DNA of 61,298 nucleotides from Candidatus Hopanoidivorans cymbastelae (GCA_028283145.1 JAPYNY010000016.1:1-61298); one strand, 5' to 3'; shown: positions 33,988-42,687, numbered from the stretch's first letter. The notes: generated by a model from the letters alone, not told the origin. Numbers and translations: made by a program.

Positions 33988-36043
33988 GAGATTTCTCCAC
34001 GTCGGGTCTAGAGTTTTGTCCAGTTGGCACGAATCCTAGGATTTTTGAGGCTTGGTTGTAAATGGTGTGGGGTGTCATTTGGTATTCAGCCATAACTTGA
34101 GCGCCCGGTGCTGAAGCCCCAAACTTGTCTATGCCGATAGCCTTGTCGGCCCAGCGATGCCAACCAAGCGTGCTAGCTGCCTCCACTGAAATCGTCGGCA
34201 CGCCATCTGGCAAGACGGATTTCTTATATTCATCTGATTGGTGAGCAAACAAGTCCCAAGATGGCATGGAGACAACTTGAATTGTGTGGCCATCTTGTTG
34301 GAGCAGGTGGGCAGCTTTTAGGCAAATGGAAACTTCGCTACCGGTGCCTATCAAGACTAAGTCGGCTGGGTTATCGTGGGTGGGCTGGGAGTCGGAAGAA
34401 GCGGACTGGGAGTTAGAGCAACCTGCAGCGGACATCACCACGTAGGCACCTGATAAAACTTGCTCAGCGGAGGTTGTCTCTAAAGCAGGCACTGCTTGTC
34501 GCGTCAAAATTAGAGCAGTGGGCCCGTCATTTTGGATCGCAGCAATCCAGGCGCCGATGGTTTCTGTGGCATCAGCGGGACGAATGACCGACAAATTCGG
34601 TATGGCCCGAAGCGACGCCAAGTGCTCAACAGGTTGATGCGTTGGTCCGTCTTCACCTACCGCCACAGAGTCATGGCTCCATACAAAAATTGCCTTAGCC
34701 CCGCTTAGGGCAGCCAAACGCACAGCCGGGCGCATGTAGTCGCTAAAAACCAAAAAAGTGCCTCCCACAGGCAGGATCCCTCCATGTTGAGCCATGCCTA
34801 CCATAGTGGCTGCCATGGCATGTTCCCTGACCCCAAAGAAAAGCTGTTGTCCATCCGGGCAAGCTTTGGAGAGCGCTTTGGTGTCTGTGAGCTTGGTGCC
34901 AGTATTGCCGGTCAGGTCGGCACCTCCTGCCATAAGCCCTGGCGTGCAGCCAATCAGCTTGTTGAGACACTTGGCGCTGGCCGCTCTGGTAGCGACTGAT
35001 TCGCCTGGTTGGAAATTCAGCGACTTCAACTCTGCTTGCCAGCCTTGTCTGGGACAACCTGCCAAGGCCGCAGAAAAATCAGCTTGGGTGCTGCTGTCTG
35101 TGCTTGCCAGACGTCGTTCCCAAGCCAGTCTGGCTTGGCGACCCTTGTTGGCGGGGGAGTGGTAGTGCTCCTTGACGTCTTGGGGCGCCCAAAAGGTTTC
35201 GTTTGCTGGTATGCCCAAAATTGCTTTGGTTTTTGCAATCTCATCGTCAAATAGGGCATAGCCATGAGCCGCTGGCTGGTCGATTAAATCAGGCGAAGGA
35301 TGGGCTATATGAGATCTCAGTACCAAGAGTGAAGGCGCTTCTCGAATTTCCATAGCTTCGGAAATGGCAGCTTCCAGCAGATCCAAGTCTTCAGCAGTTT
35401 CTCCCAACTGACAAGTATGCCAGCCATAAGCCTCAAAGCGCTTGACAGGGTCATCAGAAAGCCATTCGCAGGTTGTGCCGTCGATGGAAATTCGGTTGTC
35501 GTCATAGATATAGATCAAACGCCCCAAGCCTAGATGCCCAGCCAGCGAAGCAGCTTCATGGCTGACTCCTTCAGCCAAGTCCCCGTCACTGCAAAGCACA
35601 AAAACATGATGGTCGCACAGCTCGGGAGAAAAGCGATGGCGAAGCCAGCTTTCAGCAATACCCATGCCGACTCCGTTGGCAAAGCCTTGGCCTAGTGGGC
35701 CAGTCGTTACCTCCACTCCAGCTAGATGTCCGGCCTCAGGATGTCCCGGAGTGCGACTTCCAAGCTGTCTGAAAGCTTTTAGATCATCTAGGGTCAGGTC
35801 GTAGCCGCTCAGGTGCAACATGGCATACAACAAGGCTGAGGCGTGTCCGCAACTCAGAATAAAACGATCCCGGTCGGGCCAGTCGGGTCGGGTCGGGTCA
35901 TAAGTCATGATGCGGTGCCAGAGCACGTGGGCTAAAGGAGCCAGTGCCATAGCTGTGCCCTGGTGTCCTGAGCGGGCAGCATGGGGTGCATCCATAGCGA
36001 TGCCGCGGATGGCAGCAATGGCGCGAAGATCTAAGTCCGACAA
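33980..36043 (-). CDS. tkt: Transketolase
   Basis: Thiamine-diphosphate enzyme of the pentose phosphate pathway, 687 aa. Landmarks are ARSGHQGTAM (usual form SGHPGxPM), GPLGQGFANGVGMGIAE, the ThDP motif CSDGDLAEGVSHEA with DDNRISIDG, and HDSVAVGEDGPTHQPVEHL in the pyrimidine domain. A Ser-rich insertion (SNSQSASSDSQPTHDN, about 552-567) precedes the C-terminal domain. The start is TTG 36043. tkt and tal overlap; a FIST-domain gene lies 26 bp upstream. Confidence 0.95.
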   Translation of the reverse strand: MSDLDLRAIAAIRGIAMDAPHAARSGHQGTAMALAPLAHVLWHRIMTYDPTRPDWPDRDRFILSCGHASALLYAMLHLSGYDLTLDDLKAFRQLGSRTPGHPEAGHLAGVEVTTGPLGQGFANGVGMGIAESWLRHRFSPELCDHHVFVLCSDGDLAEGVSHEAASLAGHLGLGRLIYIYDDNRISIDGTTCEWLSDDPVKRFEAYGWHTCQLGETAEDLDLLEAAISEAMEIREAPSLLVLRSHIAHPSPDLIDQPAAHGYALFDDEIAKTKAILGIPANETFWAPQDVKEHYHSPANKGRQARLAWERRLASTDSSTQADFSAALAGCPRQGWQAELKSLNFQPGESVATRAASAKCLNKLIGCTPGLMAGGADLTGNTGTKLTDTKALSKACPDGQQLFFGVREHAMAATMVGMAQHGGILPVGGTFLVFSDYMRPAVRLAALSGAKAIFVWSHDSVAVGEDGPTHQPVEHLASLRAIPNLSVIRPADATETIGAWIAAIQNDGPTALILTRQAVPALETTSAEQVLSGAYVVMSAAGCSNSQSASSDSQPTHDNPADLVLIGTGSEVSICLKAAHLLQQDGHTIQVVSMPSWDLFAHQSDEYKKSVLPDGVPTISVEAASTLGWHRWADKAIGIDKFGASAPGAQVMAEYQMTPHTIYNQASKILGFVPTGQNSRPDVEKSHA

Positions 36044-36069
36044 GGCTAGCTATGCTCCGAGTTGACGGA

Positions 36070-37362
36070 TTACTCCCCAAACAGTGCCAGCGAGGCTGTA
36101 AAGCCAAGCAGAAAACTTTGATCGCCTATGGGCCCAATTTCTCCAGCACAAGACATTCCAGCCAGTGGCACATTTTCCAAAAGTCTATTAATCAGCGAAA
36201 CTTCCCTGTCTGGTGCCCCAAACATATTGGCACCACGGCCATTGCAAGTAAACAGCAAGGCAGCCTCGGTAGATTCTTTCTCCAGGCAGGCGTGCAGGTC
36301 GCCTGCTGCGGTTTGGGCATCTCGCATATGGAATTGCACTGTGTCGCCCACATCAAGGTGTCCGCCCACAGCGATAGCACCCCTTTCCTGGTCTATGCCT
36401 ACAACACCTCTGACCAGAAAATCGCAATGTTCCAACTGGGATTCATTGACCGCAATACCAACGAGTATGCCACGGCGCATGAGTTGTCGCTCCTTGGGAG
36501 ACGCTGTCGTCACCAAGTCTCTGAGTCTCTGAAGGGCAGGTCTGCCGCCTAGCTCAAAAATCAGACCAGCTTCGGCTCGCGTAATGGTGAAGGGATTACC
36601 TACGGGTTGACATCCTTGCGACACTCTAGTTCTGACGCCGCCTGAGGGGATGCCGCTCAAGATTGCTCCCACAGCCCCATCTGTGTAGCAGTTGTCATTG
36701 AGCCAAAGCTGGTTTCCTCCTGGCTGGTTGGCAGCTGAAGCCAAGCCCCCGATAACGCTTAGGTTTGGGCTTAGAGTTTCAATTTCCAACAGCAGTTCTT
36801 CGGTTGGAAACGAAAACGGGTCGGCAATTAGCAAAAGGGTGTCTGAGGTCGCTGAGCCAGAGGCTTTGGCATCTGAGTCTGTCGGGCCTGGGGCCTCAGT
36901 GCTTGGAGCATTCAAGTTCGAGGCTTCAGCGTTTGCGGCATTTGGGTCTGGGGTTTGAGAAGTTGGGTCTTGCGGGCCAGTGGCTTCATTGTCTGGTGTT
37001 GTAGCTGCGTCCCCAGGCTGGCGCAAATCCAAAATTTCTTGGTTGATTTCGTTTTCCAAGCGCAGGCCTTTGATTTCGCCTTGACTGGTAGCCCATAGAG
37101 CTATGGCCGGGCTTGCAGTTATCTCTTTGTTGCCTTCAATTACCGTGTCGCAAAGTGTGGCCAGTAAGCAATCCGGTGCTAAAAAATTAGTCACAGCTTC
37201 TACTACTTCGGGCATGGCTTCTCGGTGTGAAACCGAAGCAAATACAACAGCCAGGCAAGGAGCATCAATTAGTTTTTCGTGCACTTGGCTGACTACTTCC
37301 CCCACGGCCTCCATGGCCGAGGGATGCTCCGATAGAGCTGAGGCATAAAAGCTAGTTTTCAC
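36070..37362 (-). CDS. FIST-domain sensory protein
   Basis: The 430-aa soluble protein has a FIST N domain (about residues 15-250) and a FIST C domain (about 265-405). Recognisable parts are CLLATLCDTVIEGNKEI, NLSVIGGLASAANQPGG, RGILVGIAVNES and ALLFTCNGRGANMFG with LAGMSCAGEIGPIG at the end. FIST modules are thought to sense small ligands, possibly amino acids. The N domain is interrupted by a low-complexity insert rich in Pro, Ala, Thr, Asp and Asn (about residues 114-170). It starts at GTG 37362 and heads the minus-strand run FIST-tkt-tal-fbiC-clcA, divergent from the DD-peptidase gene. Confidence 0.87.
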   Translation of the reverse strand: MKTSFYASALSEHPSAMEAVGEVVSQVHEKLIDAPCLAVVFASVSHREAMPEVVEAVTNFLAPDCLLATLCDTVIEGNKEITASPAIALWATSQGEIKGLRLENEINQEILDLRQPGDAATTPDNEATGPQDPTSQTPDPNAANAEASNLNAPSTEAPGPTDSDAKASGSATSDTLLLIADPFSFPTEELLLEIETLSPNLSVIGGLASAANQPGGNQLWLNDNCYTDGAVGAILSGIPSGGVRTRVSQGCQPVGNPFTITRAEAGLIFELGGRPALQRLRDLVTTASPKERQLMRRGILVGIAVNESQLEHCDFLVRGVVGIDQERGAIAVGGHLDVGDTVQFHMRDAQTAAGDLHACLEKESTEAALLFTCNGRGANMFGAPDREVSLINRLLENVPLAGMSCAGEIGPIGDQSFLLGFTASLALFGE

Positions 37363-37479
37363 TCTTTCAAACTTAGCTTATTTTTACGATATTATAGCTC
37401 TTTTGATGTGTAGGTCTAACTGAAGGATTCCATCTCGGTGCGCAGAGTTGCTTGAAATGTCTTCTAGCATAAATTTGAG

Positions 37480-39297
37480 ATGCTTCGCATAATCGTTCCC
37501 ATAGCTTTGCTGGCACTGGCTTTGGGTGCTTGGTACATGGAAAATGCCACCAAGCCTGCAAGCATTACAACTCAAACCGAAACGATTTCCTCAACTACTG
37601 CAGTCAGTCAGCCTCCTCCGCCGACAACATCTTCTGGAAGCGAAGGCATCGTTGTCAGTGAGGATTCGGAGAACAGGGAGATTCCCCAAGAGTTGCCCCA
37701 GATCACCGGCTCAACCGTAACCCAGCTGACCGACCAGTTAGAAGCCTCTATCAACAGCTTTCCGACGGGCACCAAGAGTTGTCTGGTAGCCAGAGAACAA
37801 AATGTGATTTCCGAACAGGTGGTTTTGGGCAATTTATTTGAGCACAACCCTCAGTTATCGCTGGTGCCTGCCTCCAATCAAAAACTCATCACCGCAGCTG
37901 CTGCGTTGTTGTTGCTTGGTCCTGACTACAAATTCACCACTAGAGTTCTAGCCCCACAACCACCTGCCGATGGGGTTATTGTTGGAGATCTATATTTGGT
38001 CGGAGGCGGTGATCCCCTGCTCTACACCACAGATTATGTCTCAACCTTTGCTAGGAGACCGGCAGTCTATACACCTGTGGAAGAGTTGGCGCAGCAAGTT
38101 TATGACCGAGGCTTGCGCAGGGTTGTAGGCCGCATTGTAGGGGTGGAATCGCGTTATGATTCCCTGCGTGAAGCCACCCCGGTGGTTACCAACTATTTCA
38201 TTGGGCCTCTCAGTGCTTTGCTCCTCAATGACGGCTATGAAAACTATCAGCAAAGACGTGATTTGGGAGCTGTACCGGTGCCGGCGGAGGATCCGGCTCA
38301 ATTCAGTGCTTCACTGTTTGACGACCTGTTGGAGAATTTGGGCATGGTCATAACCGCACGGCCTCGTTCGGCTACAAGCAATGATGACATAGGCGGCTAC
38401 ATTGAGTTGGCCAGGATTGAGTCAGCCCCGCTGTCTGAGCTTTTGACTTCCTTGCTGACCGACAGCGACAATACTTCCGCTGAGTTGTTGGTCAAGGAAA
38501 TCGCTACCCGTAGAAATTACCTGGAAGCGCGTTCTGATGCAACCGACCAAGAGGTTGTCGATGCAGAGTCAGACAGCACAGAGTCGCAAACGAGCAATTC
38601 GGGAGATGCTTTGGCATTTGGCGCCCTTGCGCCCAGCAGTCTTAGAGCAGCTCAGACAGAAGTACCTCCGTCACCTGATGAAGCCAGCACAGCTACTACG
38701 ACGCAAACCTCAATTCCCCCGGGCCAGGCACCACCAATTATCATCCTCCCTGTGCCAACTACAACTAGTACCACTACCACAACTACGACCACCACAACTG
38801 AGCCTGAACGAGTCATTCCAGCTATTCAAGACCCAGATGAGAACCCCCTTGAGACGTTGCCAGGCAGCACAGAACTAGGTCTGCGATATATAGGTGAAAT
38901 CCTATTGGAAAATGGCATTCAAAGTTGGGTGGGGATGCCTAGGGACGGTTCAGGTCTAGACCGGGGGAATTTGTTGAACTGCACTGTCTTGGCTGATGTT
39001 CTAGACCATTTTGGGCCTGATTCTGATTTTGCCGACGCCTTGGCAATAGCTGGAGGCTCAGGCACCTTGCAGAACAGTTTCCTGAACACCCCTCTTGAGC
39101 AACGTCTGCACGCAAAAACCGGATCGCTGTCGGGCGTAGTCGCACTTTCAGGTTTCATCAATTCCAATGTTGGCAAAACAGTTACTTTTGTCTTGCTGGT
39201 CAATTTCAATGAAGACGAAGTATCTGCTGGTTCCATAAGAGCTATCCAAGAGGAAATCCTTTTGGCACTAGCGGGTTACCTAGATGCCTCTGCTTGA
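37480..39297 (+). CDS. dacB: D-alanyl-D-alanine carboxypeptidase/endopeptidase, PBP4-type (S13)
   Basis: Trims or cuts peptidoglycan cross-links outside the membrane. The 605-aa protein has an N-terminal anchor or signal (residues 3-20), a Pro/Ser/Thr linker, then S13 motifs: Ser132-N-Q-Lys135 (SNQK), Ser329-D-N331 (SDNTSAE) and Lys546-T-G (KTGSLSGV). Between the second and third motifs is a 110-residue low-complexity insert (about 350-462) ending in a threonine run. TTGCTT (37448) and TAAATT (37470) give a possible promoter very close to the ATG. It is divergent from the FIST gene. Confidence 0.92.
   Translation: MLRIIVPIALLALALGAWYMENATKPASITTQTETISSTTAVSQPPPPTTSSGSEGIVVSEDSENREIPQELPQITGSTVTQLTDQLEASINSFPTGTKSCLVAREQNVISEQVVLGNLFEHNPQLSLVPASNQKLITAAAALLLLGPDYKFTTRVLAPQPPADGVIVGDLYLVGGGDPLLYTTDYVSTFARRPAVYTPVEELAQQVYDRGLRRVVGRIVGVESRYDSLREATPVVTNYFIGPLSALLLNDGYENYQQRRDLGAVPVPAEDPAQFSASLFDDLLENLGMVITARPRSATSNDDIGGYIELARIESAPLSELLTSLLTDSDNTSAELLVKEIATRRNYLEARSDATDQEVVDAESDSTESQTSNSGDALAFGALAPSSLRAAQTEVPPSPDEASTATTTQTSIPPGQAPPIIILPVPTTTSTTTTTTTTTTEPERVIPAIQDPDENPLETLPGSTELGLRYIGEILLENGIQSWVGMPRDGSGLDRGNLLNCTVLADVLDHFGPDSDFADALAIAGGSGTLQNSFLNTPLEQRLHAKTGSLSGVVALSGFINSNVGKTVTFVLLVNFNEDEVSAGSIRAIQEEILLALAGYLDASA
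38758..38799 (+). repeat. Threonine-codon tract in dacB
   Basis: Fourteen consecutive codons (residues 427-440) encode threonine except for one serine, using ACT, ACA, ACC and ACG mixed. Because the codons vary, the tract is not a simple DNA microsatellite; selection on the protein (an extended, possibly glycosylated linker) is more likely than slippage. Confidence 0.8.
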
Positions 39298-39348
39298 ATA
39301 GCCACAGAATACACTCGCGAAAGATACGCCATACTAATCTAGAAATTG

Positions 39349-39819
39349 ATGAATTCGTCTGCCGGCCAAGACAACGCACAGCAGGGATCAGGCTCCTTTA
39401 GCTTCAAAAATTTTTTTGCGGGGCATAAGGATTCCCCCTTCGCAGCGCTTCACACAACAAGAATTGGCGAAGAACTGGCTCTTTTGCTAAGGGAATACCT
39501 GAAGCAGCAGACAGTTGATCCGTTCAAGGCTTTGTTTCGCTGGGTGTTGTTGGGGCTGGTGGGTGCTTTGTTGATTGTAAGCGGTCTGGCGATGTTGGCC
39601 TTGGCAGGTCTGAGAGCACTTCAAGTTGAGACGGGCAGCACCTTTACTGGAAATCTGAGTTGGCTGCCTTATCTAATTTCGGCAGGAGGGCTGATAATCG
39701 TTATGCTTGTAGCTTTTATAGCTATGAGCAAACAACCTAGTGGTTTATCCAAAAGTCAGCGAGACGCACAAAAGCAGGCCAACAACTTGGGTGTTTCGCA
39801 CACAAGTGAAGCAGAATAA
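39349..39819 (+). CDS. Small two-helix membrane protein (holin-X/DUF1469-like)
   Basis: The 156-aa protein has a polar N-terminus, an amphipathic stretch (RIGEELALLLREYLKQQ) and two membrane helices (about 64-90 and 105-127), then a polar tail. This is the layout of the 'phage holin family' membrane proteins widespread in actinobacterial chromosomes, which are not known to be phage-related in function. ATG 39349 follows an in-frame TTG at 39346. The next gene, 22 bp on, is the usual small partner. Confidence 0.7.
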   Translation: MNSSAGQDNAQQGSGSFSFKNFFAGHKDSPFAALHTTRIGEELALLLREYLKQQTVDPFKALFRWVLLGLVGALLIVSGLAMLALAGLRALQVETGSTFTGNLSWLPYLISAGGLIIVMLVAFIAMSKQPSGLSKSQRDAQKQANNLGVSHTSEAE

Positions 39820-39841
39820 GAATACAGGGCAGGAGCAAAAG

Positions 39842-40084
39842 ATGGACGCATCCAAGGATGAAGCAAGCGATTTGCAGACAGACGTAGAAATCACACGCGA
39901 GGATTTAGTATCCAAGCTAACGGAGTTGCGCGACAGCATGCCCTATCTAGGCGAAGAGGGCCCATCGGTTTCTGATAATACCTTGAAAATGCTGGCTGCT
40001 GGTGTAGGGTTAGCAGCTGCTTATTTTTATGGTCGGCGCAGGGGGCGTCGCCACACTGCTGTCGTAGAGGTGCGCCGAATTTAA
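39842..40084 (+). CDS. Small DUF3618-like protein
   Basis: The 80-aa protein has an acidic N-terminal half (ITREDLVSKLTELRD), one short hydrophobic helix (LKMLAAGVGLAAAYFYG) and a basic C-terminus GRRRGRRHTAVVEVRRI. That ending is a recurrent pattern in small actinobacterial membrane proteins encoded after holin-X-like proteins. ATG 39842 is preceded by GCAGGAGC, which decides the start over a long upstream frame to 39740 that overlaps the previous gene. The function is unknown. Confidence 0.7.
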   Translation: MDASKDEASDLQTDVEITREDLVSKLTELRDSMPYLGEEGPSVSDNTLKMLAAGVGLAAAYFYGRRRGRRHTAVVEVRRI

Positions 40085-40098
40085 TTTAACCTGCTCAA

Positions 40099-41217
40099 GT
40101 GAAAATCCATCTGCGAAACCCCAACCGAACCATTGGGATAAAGGGTCCTATGAGGGTTTCTGCCTTGCTGAAGCAGTTGAAGATAGCCCCTGAGACCGTG
40201 CTTGTCATCCAAGACGGAACTTTGGTGCCAGATGATGTTTTGCTTGGGGATGAGACGGAATTGGAAATCCGCCCGGTTATCTCAGGGGGTTCAGGAGATG
40301 CCAACCAGCCAGCTAGCAAGTGTCGAGTTTGCCAAGCCCCGTCGGTCATAAAGCTTCGTCGCCATAATGCCCATTTCTGTGGGAAACATTTTCTGAGACT
40401 TTGTCGAAGTCAGGTCGTTCAAGCCGTCAAAGACTATGACATGCTGAAGCCGGACGATAAGGTGCTAATAGCTGTTTCGGGTGGCAAGGATTCTTTGGCC
40501 TTGTGGGATATTTTGCTATCGCTGGGCTATCAGGTTGACGGGCTGTACATTGGACTTGGCATTAACGACTACAGCAACACATCTAGAAGTTTCGCCGAGG
40601 ATTTTGCCGCTTCCCGTCAACAGCATCTGGAGATAGTCGATCTTCATGAAGATTACGGTTTTGATGTGCCATCTGCTGCCAAGGCCACTCATCGTCCCCC
40701 TTGCTCTGCGTGCGGTCTTTCAAAACGTCATATCTTTGATGAGGTGGCCCTGAAGCAGGGCTACGACGTTCTGGCTACCGGGCACAACTTAGATGATGAG
40801 GCCAGTGTGTTGCTGGGCAACGTCTTGCGTTGGCAAAACGAATATCTGGCTAGACAGCATCCGGTATTGCCAGCCAGAGAAGGTTTCCCCAAGAAAGTCA
40901 AACCCTTGGTGCGTTTGAGCGAAAGAGAAACCGCAGCTTATTGCGTACTGACTGGCATAGATTACATGGTGGAAGAGTGTCCTATGGCAGCCGGCAACCG
41001 CCATCTGGCCTACAAAGAAATGCTCAATCTGGCTGAGGAGCGCTCACCTGGCACCAAACACGATTTCTACCATGCTTTCCTGCGCAGTGTGGAGCCCATC
41101 TTCAGCGCTGAATTCCAAGGTCAAAAAGAATCCTTGGGGAAGTGTCAAGTCTGCAGTGCACCCAGCCCAAATGAACTATGTGCTTTTTGCCGACTGCGGG
41201 AACGGGTCAAAAACTAG
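40099..41217 (+). CDS. Fusion of a ubiquitin-like sulfur-carrier domain (MoaD/ThiS/TtuB-like) to a TtuA/Ncs6-type tRNA 2-thiolase
   Basis: 372 aa in two parts. Residues 1-64 form a MoaD/ThiS-like beta-grasp domain: VSALLKQLKIAPETVLV, DGTLVPDDVLLGDETELEI, ending in the carrier motif ISG63G64. A short linker (SGDANQPASK) leads to a TIGR00269-type thiolase: an N-terminal zinc knuckle (Cys75, Cys78, Cys94/His97, Cys102), PP-loop SGGKDS (127-132), the [4Fe-4S] cysteines Cys202, Cys205 and Cys294 (PPCSACG, EECPM), ATGHNLDDEA, and a C-terminal zinc pair (Cys349/352, Cys361/364). TtuA makes 2-thiouridine at tRNA position 54 using the separate carrier TtuB. Start GTG 40099. trmI follows in the same direction. 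Confidence 0.87.
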   Translation: MKIHLRNPNRTIGIKGPMRVSALLKQLKIAPETVLVIQDGTLVPDDVLLGDETELEIRPVISGGSGDANQPASKCRVCQAPSVIKLRRHNAHFCGKHFLRLCRSQVVQAVKDYDMLKPDDKVLIAVSGGKDSLALWDILLSLGYQVDGLYIGLGINDYSNTSRSFAEDFAASRQQHLEIVDLHEDYGFDVPSAAKATHRPPCSACGLSKRHIFDEVALKQGYDVLATGHNLDDEASVLLGNVLRWQNEYLARQHPVLPAREGFPKKVKPLVRLSERETAAYCVLTGIDYMVEECPMAAGNRHLAYKEMLNLAEERSPGTKHDFYHAFLRSVEPIFSAEFQGQKESLGKCQVCSAPSPNELCAFCRLRERVKN

Positions 41218-41347
41218 TGGCTGGTGGTCCAAGAACTAGTGGGTGTACGCAAGAGATGGTGGTTGCACGCCGAAGAGCCAGCAAGTACGCGCCCAAAAGC
41301 TGATGTCCCAACGCCCTATGGCTGATTTCATGGCGGAGGAGTTTTTC

Positions 41348-42106
41348 ATGGCGGGGGAGTTGGTGCTGTTGGTTGACCGCAAAGACCGACGCTATCTAAT
41401 TCGACTTGAGGCGGGCCAAGATTTCCACACTCATCAAGGGGTCGTGTCGCACGATGAAATCATCGCATCCAAAGAAGGGGCGACTGTGCGATCCAGCGGA
41501 GGTGGCAAGTTCCTTGTTTATCGCCCAACTTTAGCTGACTACATCTTGAAGATGCCCCGTGGTGCACAAGTCATCTACCCCAAAGACATAGGAGCTATCT
41601 TGATGTTTGCCGACATCGCCCCAGGGCAAAAAATCTTGGAGACCGGCATAGGTTCGGGAGCTTTGTCTTTGTCTTTGCTGCGGTTGGGCACCGAAGTAAC
41701 GGGCTATGACATAAATGAAAGATTTGCCGAGCGGGCCAAAGCCAATGTAGCAGGTTTTTTGGGAGCCGACGCCCTCAAGCACTACAAAGTCAAAATTCAT
41801 GATTCCTATGAGGGTCTAGAGGAAGAAAACTTTGACCGGCTGCTGTTGGATTTGCCTGAGCCGTGGCGGGTAATTCCACATGCGCACGAAGTTGTGCGAG
41901 CGGGAGGAATAGTGCTGGCTTATTCACCTAGCATTATTCAGGTGAGTAGATTTACCCAAGCTTGTACGCAGGCAGGATTTGGTGAGATAGAAACACTAGA
42001 AGTTCTGCACCGCGGTTGGCATGTGGAGGGCCAGGCAGTGCGCCCCAATCACCGAATGGTAGCCCACACAGGATTTCTGACCCGAGCCAGAGTTTTAGGT
42101 GGCTGA
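41348..42106 (+). CDS. trmI: tRNA (adenine58-N1)-methyltransferase TrmI
   Basis: SAM-dependent enzyme making m1A58 in the tRNA T loop. The 252-aa sequence opens with the small N-terminal beta domain (LVLLVDRKDRRYLIRL) and GKFLVYRPTLADYILKMPRGAQVIYPKD. The SAM site is ILETGIGSGALSLSLLR, and the catalytic region reads LLLDLPEPWRVIPHA. ATG 41348 has a strong GGAGGAG six bases upstream; the frame is open to 41243 with other ATGs (41303, 41318, 41330) but none with such a site. In mycobacteria trmI also neighbours the proteasomal ATPase gene. Confidence 0.94.
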   Translation: MAGELVLLVDRKDRRYLIRLEAGQDFHTHQGVVSHDEIIASKEGATVRSSGGGKFLVYRPTLADYILKMPRGAQVIYPKDIGAILMFADIAPGQKILETGIGSGALSLSLLRLGTEVTGYDINERFAERAKANVAGFLGADALKHYKVKIHDSYEGLEEENFDRLLLDLPEPWRVIPHAHEVVRAGGIVLAYSPSIIQVSRFTQACTQAGFGEIETLEVLHRGWHVEGQAVRPNHRMVAHTGFLTRARVLGG

Positions 42107-42259
42107 CGTTTTAGCAGTTGGAGGTTTCAGCAGGCTGACCGAGCCAGAATTTAAATGGAAAACGGCTCAATGGCCGAAAAAAAGTGGCCTAAGCCAAACT
42201 AGGTTGATCAGGTTTTGGGGAGGGGGTAGAGGAAAGGCAGCGTTGATGCGACAGGTGCC

Positions 42260-42508
42260 CTAGTCGGCGACCTCAACAAAGATGCACTCGCCGGGGCATT
42301 CCTCAGCTGATTCCACTACAGCCTCAATCTGGTCTTCGGGCACCGCGGCAACGCCTTCCACGCCCCCTGGGTCGCTGAAGACTTTGTCACTCTCTCTGAC
42401 ATAGGCCAAGCCATCGTCCAAGAGCGTGAAAACATCGGGTGCTATTTCCTCGCAAAGACCGTCACCCGTGCAGAGGTCTTGGTCTATCCAGACTGTTACT
42501 TTGGCCAT
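42260..42508 (-). CDS. Small ferredoxin, [3Fe-4S]/[4Fe-4S] type
   Basis: The 82-aa acidic protein has Cys13-x2-Asp16-x2-Cys19 (DLCTGDGLCEEIAPDVF) and a later ECPGECI with two cysteines. The CxxDxxC...CP spacing is that of single-cluster ferredoxins in which Asp replaces the fourth cysteine, allowing [3Fe-4S] or interconvertible [4Fe-4S]. Such ferredoxins often serve cytochromes P450 or radical enzymes. It lies on the minus strand between trmI and mpa. ATG 42508 is preceded by GGAG on the minus strand. Confidence 0.88.
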   Translation of the reverse strand: MAKVTVWIDQDLCTGDGLCEEIAPDVFTLLDDGLAYVRESDKVFSDPGGVEGVAAVPEDQIEAVVESAEECPGECIFVEVAD

Positions 42509-42547
42509 GGCGGAGATTCTCCTGTCTAAAACTTCGCTTTTGCTAGT

Positions 42548-42576
42548 TTGCTTATTTTTGCTGCTTGTCTTTAACT
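42548..42576 (+). promoter_or_regulatory. Candidate promoter of the proteasome operon
   Basis: TTGCTT (42548-42553) and TTAACT (42571-42576) are 17 bp apart in the spacer between the divergent ferredoxin and mpa genes. A start near 42583 would give a leader of about 100 nt. This is a sequence match only. Confidence 0.35.
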
Positions 42577-42687
42577 ATAGCAAGTGATTTTGAATTTAAG
42601 CGAATTCTAACAGGGTTATTTGAATTTCAAAACCAGGTTGCGTATCTGGGCGCTTGTGCCGCTTGTGCATTCCAGTTGCTTGGTAGA

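Noticed and set aside
39740..40084. The longer 114-codon version of the DUF3618-like protein
   Set aside because: The first 34 codons overlap the preceding membrane-protein gene and a clear ribosome site precedes ATG 39842.
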